Below, piece by piece: positions 57,171-64,000 of a DNA stretch of 64,000 nt. Where the stretch lies: NCBI RefSeq assembly GCF_900174485.1, contig NZ_LT837803.1, forward strand, positions 2,805,305 through 2,869,304, in the 5' to 3' direction. Positions within the stretch are counted from its first letter, which is position 1. Every line of letters starts with the position of its first letter. This stretch comes from Sterolibacterium denitrificans. GTDB taxonomy: Bacteria > Pseudomonadota > Gammaproteobacteria > Burkholderiales > Rhodocyclaceae. Position numbers and translations under genes: made by a program. The notes beneath the pieces are model-generated. The model worked only from the letters and a program-made list of their open reading frames with translations, searched no databases and had not been told where the DNA came from.

Positions 57171-59900
57171 TCAGTTGAGCCGGCCGTGACAGTGCTTGTA
57201 TTTCTTGCCCGAGCCGCAGGGACAGGAATCATTGCGGCCGATCTTGTCGATCTGGCGCACCATGGGCTGCTGCGCCTGCGGCGGCTCATCGGCACCGCCG
57301 AGCGCTTCGTCGTAATCCGCATGGTGGTACTGGACATTCTCCAGTTGCGGCGGCGCCTCGACTTCCTCGATCTGTTCTTCGGAACGGATCTCGACCGTCA
57401 TCAGCAGACGCGTCACCTCGGTGCGCACGGCCTGCAGCAGTCCCTCGAACAGTTCGAAGGCTTCGCGCTTGTACTCCTGCTTCGGATTCTTCTGCGCATA
57501 GCCGCGCAGATGGATGCCCTGGCGCAGGTGATCCAGCGCCGCCAGATGCTCGCGCCAGTGCGTATCCAGGTTCTGCAGCATCACGCTGCGCTCGAATCCC
57601 CGCCAGGCCTGCAGGTCGACCGTGGCCACCTTGGCGGCATAGGCCTCGTCGGCCGCCGTGAGGATGCGCGCGAGCAATGCGTCATCCTCCAGTTGCGGCT
57701 CGTTCCTGAGCCATTCGACCAGCGGCAGCTTGAGCTGCCATTCCGCGGCCAGCGTCGCTTCAAGACCGGGAATGTCCCACTGTTCCTCGACGCTCTCGGC
57801 CGGAACGTGGCTGCGGAAGACATCATGCAGCACGCCCTGGCGCATGGCGGTGATGGTTTCGGCGATATCCTCGCTGTCGAGCAGTTCGTTGCGCTGCTGA
57901 TAGATCACCTTGCGCTGGTCATTGGCGACGTCGTCGTATTCCAGCAACTGCTTGCGGATGTCGAAGTTGCGCTGCTCGACCTTGCGTTGCGCCGATTCCA
58001 GCGAGCGCGTCACCAACGGATGCTCGATGGCTTCACCTTCGGGCATCTTCAGCCGCACCATGATGGTGTTCAGGCGCTCGCCGGCAAAGATCTTCAGCAG
58101 CGGATCTTCCAGCGACAGGTAGAAGCGCGAAGAGCCCCTGTCGCCCTGGCGGCCGGCGCGGCCGCGCAATTGGTTGTCGATGCGCCGCGACTCGTGACGC
58201 TCGGAGCCGATGATGTGCAGGCCGCCCGCATCGAGCACCTGCTGATGCAGCTTTTCCCAGTCGGCACGCAGCGCGGCGATCCGTTGCGCCTTCTCCTCCG
58301 CCGAAAGATTCGCCTCCTCCTCGACGGCCGCGCAGGCCCGCTCGATGTTGCCGCCCAGCACGATGTCGGTACCCCGGCCGGCCATGTTGGTGGCGATGGT
58401 GATCATGCCGGGACGACCGGCCTGGGCGACGATCTCCGCCTCGCTGGCATGCTGTTTGGCGTTCAGCACCTGATGCTTGAGTTTTTCCCTGTCGAGCAGC
58501 TTCGAGACCAGCTCGGAAGTCTCGATCGAGGTGGTGCCCACCAGCACCGGCTGGCCACGGTGCTGGCAATCCTTGATGTCATTGATGATCGCCGTGTATT
58601 TTTCCTGTGCCGTGCGGTAGATCTGATCCATGCGATCTTCGCGCACCATCGGCCGGTTGGTCGGAATGACCACGGTTTCCAGGCCATAGGTCTGGTGGAA
58701 CTCGAAGGCTTCGGTATCCGCCGTGCCGGTCATGCCGGCCAGCTTCTGATACATGCGGAAGTAGTTCTGGAAAGTGATCGAGGCCAGCGTCTGATTCTCG
58801 TTCTGGATCGCCACGCCTTCCTTGGCTTCCACCGCCTGGTGCAGGCCGTCCGACCAGCGCCGGCCGGCCATCAGGCGGCCGGTGAACTCGTCGACGATGA
58901 TCACCTCGCCGTCCTGCACCACATACTGCTGATCGCGGTGGAACAGGCTGTGAGCGCGCAGCGCCGCATAGAGATGATGGATCAGCAGGATGTTGGCCGG
59001 CTCGTAAAGGCTGCTGCCTTCGGCCAGCAGGCCCATGCGCGCCAGAATCTCCTCGGCATGCACATGGCCGGCTTCGGTCAGCAACACCTGATGCGCCTTC
59101 AGATCGACGGTGTAATCGCCGCTTTCCGGCTGGCCGTCCTTGGTCGCCGCCTCGCCCTGGGTGAGCAGCGGCGCCACGGTATTCATCTTCACGTAAAGAT
59201 CGGTGTGGTCCTCGGCCTGGCCGGAGATGATCAGCGGAGTGCGCGCCTCATCGATGAGGATGGAATCGACTTCATCGACGATGGCGAAGTTCAGCCCGCG
59301 CTGTACCCGCTCGGCCGGGCTGTACACCATGTTGTCGCGCAGATAGTCGAAGCCGAATTCGTTGTTGGTGCCATAGGTGATGTCCGCCGCATAGGCCGCC
59401 TGCTTCTGCGCGTGGCTCATCTGCGCAAGGTTGATGCCGCAGGACAGGCCCAGAAAATTGAACAACCGCCCCATCCACTCGGCATCGCGCCGCGCCAGAT
59501 AGTCATTCACCGTGATGACATGCACACCCTTGCCGGGCAGTGCATTCAGGTAACTGGCCAGCGTGGCGACCAGGGTCTTGCCCTCGCCGGTGCGCATTTC
59601 GGAAATCTTGCCCGCATGCTGGACCATGCCGCCGATCAGTTGAACGTCGAAATGGCGCATGCCGAGCACCCGCCGCCCGGCCTCGCGCACCACGGCAAAC
59701 GCCTCCGGCAGCAGGGTGTCCAGCGGCTCGCCCTGCGCCAGGCGGCTGCGGAACTCGGCCGTCTTGCCCTGCAACTGCGCGTCCGTCAGCGCCTGCATGG
59801 CCGGCTCGAGCGCATTGATCTTCTTCACGGTCTGGCTGTACTGCTTTACCAGACGGTCGTTGCGGCTACCAAAAACCTTCTTGAAAAACCCGGAAATCAT
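57171..59900 (-). CDS. secA: Preprotein translocase ATPase SecA
   Basis: 909 residues. Motor that drives proteins through SecYEG. Walker A MRTGEGKT (residues 102-109), [19 protein letters not shown] (Walker B), helicase domain 2 and the C-terminal zinc motif [16 protein letters not shown] for SecB. ATG 59900 ([16 protein letters not shown]) fits homologs; the open frame runs on to 60011 without similarity. Divergent from the J-domain gene, with 127 bases between. Confidence 0.98.
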   Translation of the reverse strand: MISGFFKKVFGSRNDRLVKQYSQTVKKINALEPAMQALTDAQLQGKTAEFRSRLAQGEPLDTLLPEAFAVVREAGRRVLGMRHFDVQLIGGMVQHAGKISEMRTGEGKTLVATLASYLNALPGKGVHVITVNDYLARRDAEWMGRLFNFLGLSCGINLAQMSHAQKQAAYAADITYGTNNEFGFDYLRDNMVYSPAERVQRGLNFAIVDEVDSILIDEARTPLIISGQAEDHTDLYVKMNTVAPLLTQGEAATKDGQPESGDYTVDLKAHQVLLTEAGHVHAEEILARMGLLAEGSSLYEPANILLIHHLYAALRAHSLFHRDQQYVVQDGEVIIVDEFTGRLMAGRRWSDGLHQAVEAKEGVAIQNENQTLASITFQNYFRMYQKLAGMTGTADTEAFEFHQTYGLETVVIPTNRPMVREDRMDQIYRTAQEKYTAIINDIKDCQHRGQPVLVGTTSIETSELVSKLLDREKLKHQVLNAKQHASEAEIVAQAGRPGMITIATNMAGRGTDIVLGGNIERACAAVEEEANLSAEEKAQRIAALRADWEKLHQQVLDAGGLHIIGSERHESRRIDNQLRGRAGRQGDRGSSRFYLSLEDPLLKIFAGERLNTIMVRLKMPEGEAIEHPLVTRSLESAQRKVEQRNFDIRKQLLEYDDVANDQRKVIYQQRNELLDSEDIAETITAMRQGVLHDVFRSHVPAESVEEQWDIPGLEATLAAEWQLKLPLVEWLRNEPQLEDDALLARILTAADEAYAAKVATVDLQAWRGFERSVMLQNLDTHWREHLAALDHLRQGIHLRGYAQKNPKQEYKREAFELFEGLLQAVRTEVTRLLMTVEIRSEEQIEEVEAPPQLENVQYHHADYDEALGGADEPPQAQQPMVRQIDKIGRNDSCPCGSGKKYKHCHGRLN

Positions 59901-60027
59901 GAGGATGGCCCACGACGGAAAAGGGGCGATTTTAACACGCGCGGCCTGCCCGCTCCCCGTGTTTGAGCCGGGCCTTCTCCAGCCTTGCCGCATCTGGGCA
60001 AGTCCGGCCATCGGCTAAAATCACGCC

Positions 60028-61581
60028 ATGCCCGCATCCGCCTCAGCCATCGACCCTGCCGCCGCTCATCTTGCCGGGCACTGGCGCTCCCGGCTGACCG
60101 AAGTCGGCGCTTCCGCCCATGGGACGCCAGCCAGCCTGTCGCTGCCGCGCGCGGACGAAGGCGGCATCCCGCTGGCCATCGCGGCACTGGCCGAGTTTGC
60201 CGGTGGCTGCATCCGGCGCCAGGAAACCTTGCTGCTGCTCGTGCCCGACGACGAATGGCTGCCGGAAATTTCCAACGCGCTCGATATCGAGTTACGGCCA
60301 TTCTGCCTGGTCTTGCCGGATGCGGATTTTGCCGCGGCCATCACCCTGCGCGCCACGCTCTCGCTCCTGAAGAGCCGGCTGTCGCGCCCCGCGCCGGATG
60401 AACATCTTGCCTGCTGGGCAGCCCAGCGCCAGCGTCTGGAGGCGCACGCCGAACTCTGGCAGGCCACGCTGGGCTGGAGCGCGAGCGGGGTTCTGGGCGG
60501 CGCCTGGCCGGCGCGGATCGATGCGCTGTTTCCGGTACTGATCCTGCCCGTGGCCCAGGCCAGGGCGCTGCAACTGCACGAACCAGTGTCGCCTGAATCA
60601 GGCGAACCACGCGATGTGCTGCTGGCCATCCACGCCGAACGCATGCTGCACGAACTGCCACTGCTGCGAACCGCCGCGCGGCGCCTGTTGCTGTTGCGCG
60701 ACCCACTGCGCGCGGCCGGCAGCACGCTGGCCCGGGTGGATCCCGGGCGCCGCCTGCGCGCCGAACTCGACATGCTGGTGCAGGAGCTTGGCGACATGGA
60801 ACTGGAATTCGCCACCGCCCAGGCCGAGCTCGCCGAATTCACCCGCCGCTACCACGACCTGGTCGGCCGCCGGCTGGCCGAACTCGACCTGCTGCAGGCG
60901 CGGATCGCCCGTCATCTGGCGCGGCGCGCGCCCGCCGATGCCGCCGCCCGGCACCAGGCCCGGCGGGCGCAATCCCAGGCCGAACAATCCCGGCGCGAAA
61001 ACGAACGCTTTGCCGAGCTCGACAGGGAAGCGGAAAAACCCTTCGCGCCTTCCCGCGATCTGAAGCGCCTGTTCCGCCAGCTCGCGCAGAAAATCCATCC
61101 CGATCGCGCCGAAAACGAGGCCGACCGCGCCTGGCGCACCGAACTGATGAGCGAAGCCAACCGGGCCTACCGCGCCAGCGACGAAATGGTGCTGCGCGAC
61201 ATCCTGGCGCAATGGCAGGCCGGCCCGGACACCCCGATCCCGCCCGGCGGCAGCGCGTCCGCACGCGGCGTCGCCGCGAATCCGCCCACCAGCGATGCGG
61301 CCACCGCCGCGCTGGAACGCGAAATCCAGCGCGTGCAGCGGCGCATCGCCGCCATCAGCGCGCAGCTCAACCGCCTGCTGGCATCGAAACTTTATGAACT
61401 GTTCGCCGCCGCCAACCTGGCGCGCAACCAGGGCCGCGATCTGCTGCAGGAAATGGCCGGCCAGTTGACGCTGCAACTGGAAGCCGCGCGCAGCCGGCTG
61501 GCGCAGCTCGCCGCAGAAACTGGCAGCACCGACTCGGGAGACGGCGCCGGCAACGCATGCGCCACGCCGCCTCAGCGATAA
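60028..61581 (+). CDS. J-domain protein with long N-terminal and coiled-coil regions
   Basis: 517 residues. The N-terminal 225 residues are unassigned; about 230-330 is a heptad-rich coiled coil ([19 protein letters not shown] and later [20 protein letters not shown]); about 340-400 is a J-domain with HPD motif (KIHPDRAE, near residue 357). A proline/glycine linker and a second coiled coil follow. J-domains stimulate Hsp70; a partner or client cannot be named. It begins 127 bases from divergent secA and overlaps convergent pyrF by ten bases. Confidence 0.78.
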   Translation: MPASASAIDPAAAHLAGHWRSRLTEVGASAHGTPASLSLPRADEGGIPLAIAALAEFAGGCIRRQETLLLLVPDDEWLPEISNALDIELRPFCLVLPDADFAAAITLRATLSLLKSRLSRPAPDEHLACWAAQRQRLEAHAELWQATLGWSASGVLGGAWPARIDALFPVLILPVAQARALQLHEPVSPESGEPRDVLLAIHAERMLHELPLLRTAARRLLLLRDPLRAAGSTLARVDPGRRLRAELDMLVQELGDMELEFATAQAELAEFTRRYHDLVGRRLAELDLLQARIARHLARRAPADAAARHQARRAQSQAEQSRRENERFAELDREAEKPFAPSRDLKRLFRQLAQKIHPDRAENEADRAWRTELMSEANRAYRASDEMVLRDILAQWQAGPDTPIPPGGSASARGVAANPPTSDAATAALEREIQRVQRRIAAISAQLNRLLASKLYELFAAANLARNQGRDLLQEMAGQLTLQLEAARSRLAQLAAETGSTDSGDGAGNACATPPQR

Positions 61582-62384
61582 GCGTTGATCAGATCGCGCA
61601 GCTTGCGGGTTTCGTTGCGCGCCGCCTCGGCAAAATCCTCGCCACTGCTGGCGTACAGAATGGCGCGCGAAGAATTGATGACCAGCCCCGCGCCATCCGC
61701 GGTACGCCCGGCGCGCACCAGTTTTTCGACATCGCCGCCCTGGGCGCCGACACCCGGCACCAGGAACGGCAGGTCGCCAACCAGCGCGCGCACCCGGGCC
61801 ACCTGCTCGGGCCAGGTCGCACCCAGCACCAGCATGCAGTTATTGTTGGCATTCCACTTGCGCGCCACGTTTTCGGCGACGATTTCATACAGCGGCCGGC
61901 CGTCGACGTCCAGATCCTGAAAGTCGGCCGCGCCCGGGTTCGAGGTGCGGCAAAGCACGACCACGCCCTTGTCGGCGCGACGCAGGAAGGGCTCGGCCGA
62001 GTCATGGCCCATGTATGGATTGATGGTCACCGCATCGGCGGCATAGCGATCGAAAGCCTCGACGGCGTACTGTTCGGCGGTGCTGCCGATGTCGCCGCGC
62101 TTGGCATCGAGGATGACCGGAATTGCCGGATAGTTGCAGCGAATGTAGGCAATGCTTTCCCGCAGCGCCTCTTCCGCCCCGCAGGCGGCAAAATAGGCGA
62201 TCTGCGGCTTGTAGGCGCACACCAGGTCATGCGTGGCGTCGATGATGGCGCGGTTGAAGGCCAGGATGCCGGCCGCATCGCGGCTCAGGTGCGCCGGCAG
62301 ACGCTGCGGATCCGGATCGAGGCCGACGCAGACCAGGGAATCGTTGGCCGCCCAGGCGGCGGCAAGTTTTTCAGCAAAACGCAT
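61572..62384 (-). CDS. pyrF: Orotidine 5'-phosphate decarboxylase
   Basis: 270 residues, the longer type-2 form. Last step of UMP synthesis. The catalytic Asp-Lys-Asp motif is in [14 protein letters not shown] and [15 protein letters not shown] is the N-terminal signature. ATG at 62384. Convergent overlap with the J-domain gene. Confidence 0.97.
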   Translation of the reverse strand: MRFAEKLAAAWAANDSLVCVGLDPDPQRLPAHLSRDAAGILAFNRAIIDATHDLVCAYKPQIAYFAACGAEEALRESIAYIRCNYPAIPVILDAKRGDIGSTAEQYAVEAFDRYAADAVTINPYMGHDSAEPFLRRADKGVVVLCRTSNPGAADFQDLDVDGRPLYEIVAENVARKWNANNNCMLVLGATWPEQVARVRALVGDLPFLVPGVGAQGGDVEKLVRAGRTADGAGLVINSSRAILYASSGEDFAEAARNETRKLRDLINAYR

Positions 62385-62495
62385 GGCGGATTCCGTAACG
62401 AGGATCAGAATGCAGAATGCCGCCGATTTTACCGGCTCCGGCGCTCACAGCCGCACCGCCGGCCGTGGGCGGACGAAGAAAGACCCGTTCTGCCC

Positions 62496-62522
62496 TTTCA
62501 TTTCTTTCGTTTCTTTACCCCC
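62496..62522. repeat. 9-bp T-rich tandem repeat
   Basis: Units TTTCATTTC and TTTCGTTTC followed by a divergent third (TTTACCCCC), upstream of the RND operon promoter. Confidence 0.55.
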
Positions 62523-62556
62523 TTGAATTCCATGAATATTAGCATATACTAATGCT
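62523..62556 (+). promoter_or_regulatory. RND operon promoter with overlapping palindrome
   Basis: TTGAAT (62523-62528), 16-base spacer, TATACT (62545-62550). Two nested inverted repeats cover the -10: ATTAG-N6-CTAAT (62538-62553) and AGCAT-N6-ATGCT (62541-62556). The start site predicted near 62557 is next to the ATG at 62558, so the mRNA may be leaderless and repressed by a regulator bound to the palindrome. Confidence 0.55.
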
Positions 62557-62557
62557 C

Positions 62558-63613
62558 ATGAAGACACCCTACCGCCCTCATGCGCCCGGCCACTCGCTGC
62601 TCGTTGCCGCCGGTTTCGCGCTGACCGCCTGGCTTGCCGGCCCTGCCCTGGCGCAGACTGCTCCGGCCGCCGCGCCGGCATTGGCCACGATGACCGTCGA
62701 ATTGCGCGAGGTTGCCCAGACCTATCCGGCCGAAGCCGTCGTCGAAGCCGTCAAGCAGGCCACCCTGGCCGCCCAGGTGACCGGGCGCATCCTGGAAGCG
62801 CGCGTCGATGCCGGCGACCGCGTCAAGGCCGGCGAAGTCCTGATGCGCATCGATGCCCGCGAGGCGGCTGAAGGGCTGGCCGCCGCCCGCGCCCAGCTCG
62901 GCAATGCCAAGGCCAATCTGGAGCGCGTGAAGAATCTCGTGGCGCAGAAGTTCGTCAGCCAGGCCGCGCTCGACAAGGCCGAAGCCGATTACAAGACCGC
63001 CGCCGCCAACGCCGCCCAGGCCGGCGCGACCAGCGGCCATGCCCTGATCGTCGCGCCGTTTGCCGGCGTCGTTGCCCAGCGTCTGGCCGAGGCGGGCGAA
63101 ATGGCCAATCCGGGCCGCCCGCTGATCACGCTTTTCGAGCCCGGGGACATGCGCGTCGTCGCCAGCATTCCGCAATACCAGTTGGCGACCGTTCGTCAGG
63201 CGCAGCAGGGGCGGATCGAGTTTCCCGGCAGCGGCCAGTGGCTGGAAGCCAGCCGCATCGAAGTGCTGCCGACGGTGGATGCCGGCAGCCACACCGCGCG
63301 CGTGCGCCTGTATCTGGCGGAAGGCGCCGCCGCGGATGGCGGCATCGTGCCCGGCCTGTTCGCCCGCGCGCATTTCGTCACCGGCAGCGCCCGCAAGCTG
63401 CTGGTGCCCGCCGCCGCCGTGGTGCGGCGCGGCGAGCTGACCGCGCTGTATGTGGTCACGCCGCAAGGCCAGCCGCGCCTGCGTCAGGTGAGACTGGGAG
63501 AAGTGCAGGCGGGTGGCGACATCGAAGTCCTGGCCGGCCTTTCACCCGGCGAGAAGATCGCCCTCGATCCGCTCAAGGCCGGCTTCCAGGCTGCCCGGAC
63601 GCAACCGCGTTGA
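62558..63613 (+). CDS. RND efflux periplasmic adaptor (membrane-fusion protein)
   Basis: 351 residues from ATG 62558; ATG 62552 is an alternative, but the operator palindrome covers it. Signal peptide ends near LAGPALA-QTAP. Lipoyl and hairpin regions around residues 55-165 (with heptads LAAARAQLGNAKANLERVKNL), then beta-barrel domains. It links the inner-membrane RND pump encoded 33 bases downstream to an outer-membrane channel not in the window. Substrate unknown. Confidence 0.9.
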   Translation: MKTPYRPHAPGHSLLVAAGFALTAWLAGPALAQTAPAAAPALATMTVELREVAQTYPAEAVVEAVKQATLAAQVTGRILEARVDAGDRVKAGEVLMRIDAREAAEGLAAARAQLGNAKANLERVKNLVAQKFVSQAALDKAEADYKTAAANAAQAGATSGHALIVAPFAGVVAQRLAEAGEMANPGRPLITLFEPGDMRVVASIPQYQLATVRQAQQGRIEFPGSGQWLEASRIEVLPTVDAGSHTARVRLYLAEGAAADGGIVPGLFARAHFVTGSARKLLVPAAAVVRRGELTALYVVTPQGQPRLRQVRLGEVQAGGDIEVLAGLSPGEKIALDPLKAGFQAARTQPR

Positions 63614-63646
63614 TCCCTGCAAATCCTCCAGACCTTCGTCCCTGAA

Positions 63647-64000
63647 ATGAACATCTCCGGCCGCATCGCCGCCACCTTCCAGCGTCACTCGCTGACGCCG
63701 CTGATCGCGCTGGTCGCGCTCCTCTTCGGCGTCTTCGCCGTGCTGGTCACACCGCGCGAGGAAGAGCCGCAGATCAACGTGACCATGGCGAATGTCCTGA
63801 TCCCCTTCCCCGGCGCGTCGGCCAAGGATGTCGAAGCGCTCGTCGCCCGCCCGGCGGAACAGGTGCTGGCGCGCATCTCCGGCATCGAGCACGTGTATTC
63901 CGTCTCGCGGCCGGGCATGGCGGTGATCACCGTGCAGTACGAGGTCGGCGAGGATCATACCCAGGCGCTGGTGCGCCTCTACGACACCATCCACTCGAAT
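63647..64000 (+). CDS. RND efflux transporter permease, 5' part
   Basis: 118 codons, then the window ends; the family is about 1,030 residues. MNISGRIAATFQRHSLTPLIALVALLFG contains the first membrane helix, and the following LIPFPGASAKDVEALVARPAEQ is the conserved entrance of the porter domain of AcrB/HAE-type pumps. Starts 33 bases after the adaptor gene. Confidence 0.93.
   Translation, partial: MNISGRIAATFQRHSLTPLIALVALLFGVFAVLVTPREEEPQINVTMANVLIPFPGASAKDVEALVARPAEQVLARISGIEHVYSVSRPGMAVITVQYEVGEDHTQALVRLYDTIHSN

Noticed and set aside
56115-59966. A plus-strand open frame of about 1,280 residues
   Set aside because: Antisense to mtnA and secA, low-complexity composition and no domain; a GC-rich shadow frame.

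Overview
The window reads as the chromosome of a GC-rich Betaproteobacterium. Gene content and family versions (YajQ, PpnP, DUF2788, split ExbB/ExbD beside LpxK/KdsB, TtcA beside a pteridine reductase, SAH riboswitch on ahcY) fit Rhodocyclales or Nitrosomonadales best, but the exact lineage cannot be fixed from sequence alone. Coding density is high and most genes are on the minus strand. I saw no rRNA, tRNA, CRISPR array, transposase or prophage.

Layout. 1-9.9 kb: a thiolase (cut by the window edge), a CobD/CbiB-like membrane protein, Nudix hydrolase, YajQ, PpnP, a DUF2788 protein, the arginine genes argD-argF-argG, ribosomal protein S20 and the lipid II flippase MurJ. 10-14.3 kb: a pyrophosphate block (membrane H+-pyrophosphatase, PPi-type phosphofructokinase, adenylate kinase). 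14.4-19.3 kb: LPS genes kdsB and lpxK with a Trm112-like protein and ExbB/ExbD, then a DUF721 protein and an LLM-class oxidoreductase. 19.3-24.1 kb: a four-gene MacAB/TolC-like efflux operon.

24.2-30.9 kb: anaerobic (class III) ribonucleotide reductase, in which the glycyl-radical domain is a separate 57-residue gene, preceded by a cobalamin riboswitch and two NrdR boxes, then metE and its divergent regulator metR. 30.9-43.7 kb: a propionate/C3 block: pyruvate carboxylase overlapping a GntR regulator, a methylisocitrate-lyase-like enzyme, a thioesterase, prpF, a DUF559 nuclease gene flanked by inverted pairs of palindromic repeats, acnD, prpC and a divergent acyl-responsive regulator. 43.7-45.8 kb: an XRE repressor and a chemoreceptor, divergent around two perfect operators; this pair is flanked by a 31-bp direct repeat (28/31 identical). 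45.8-52.7 kb: glutaredoxin, nrdB and nrdA (class Ia reductase), again behind a cobalamin riboswitch and NrdR boxes, then metF and ahcY with an SAH riboswitch.

52.7-64 kb: an FHA/cyclase-like protein with altered catalytic residues, ttcA, pteridine reductase, a class II aldolase overlapping mtnA (probable methylthioribose/deoxyribose DHAP shunt), secA, a J-domain protein, pyrF and the start of an RND efflux operon.

Themes. (1) B12-independent enzymes are concentrated here: metE, nrdDG and nrdAB, the two reductases each carrying NrdR boxes plus a cobalamin riboswitch. This predicts B12-dependent counterparts (metH, class II nrdJ) elsewhere in the genome. (2) Sulfur and methyl recycling is represented by ahcY, metF, metE and mtnA with an aldolase. 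(3) Pyrophosphate is used as an energy currency. (4) Short degenerate tandem repeats, mostly 9 bp, sit at many gene ends and add three-residue repeats to unrelated proteins.
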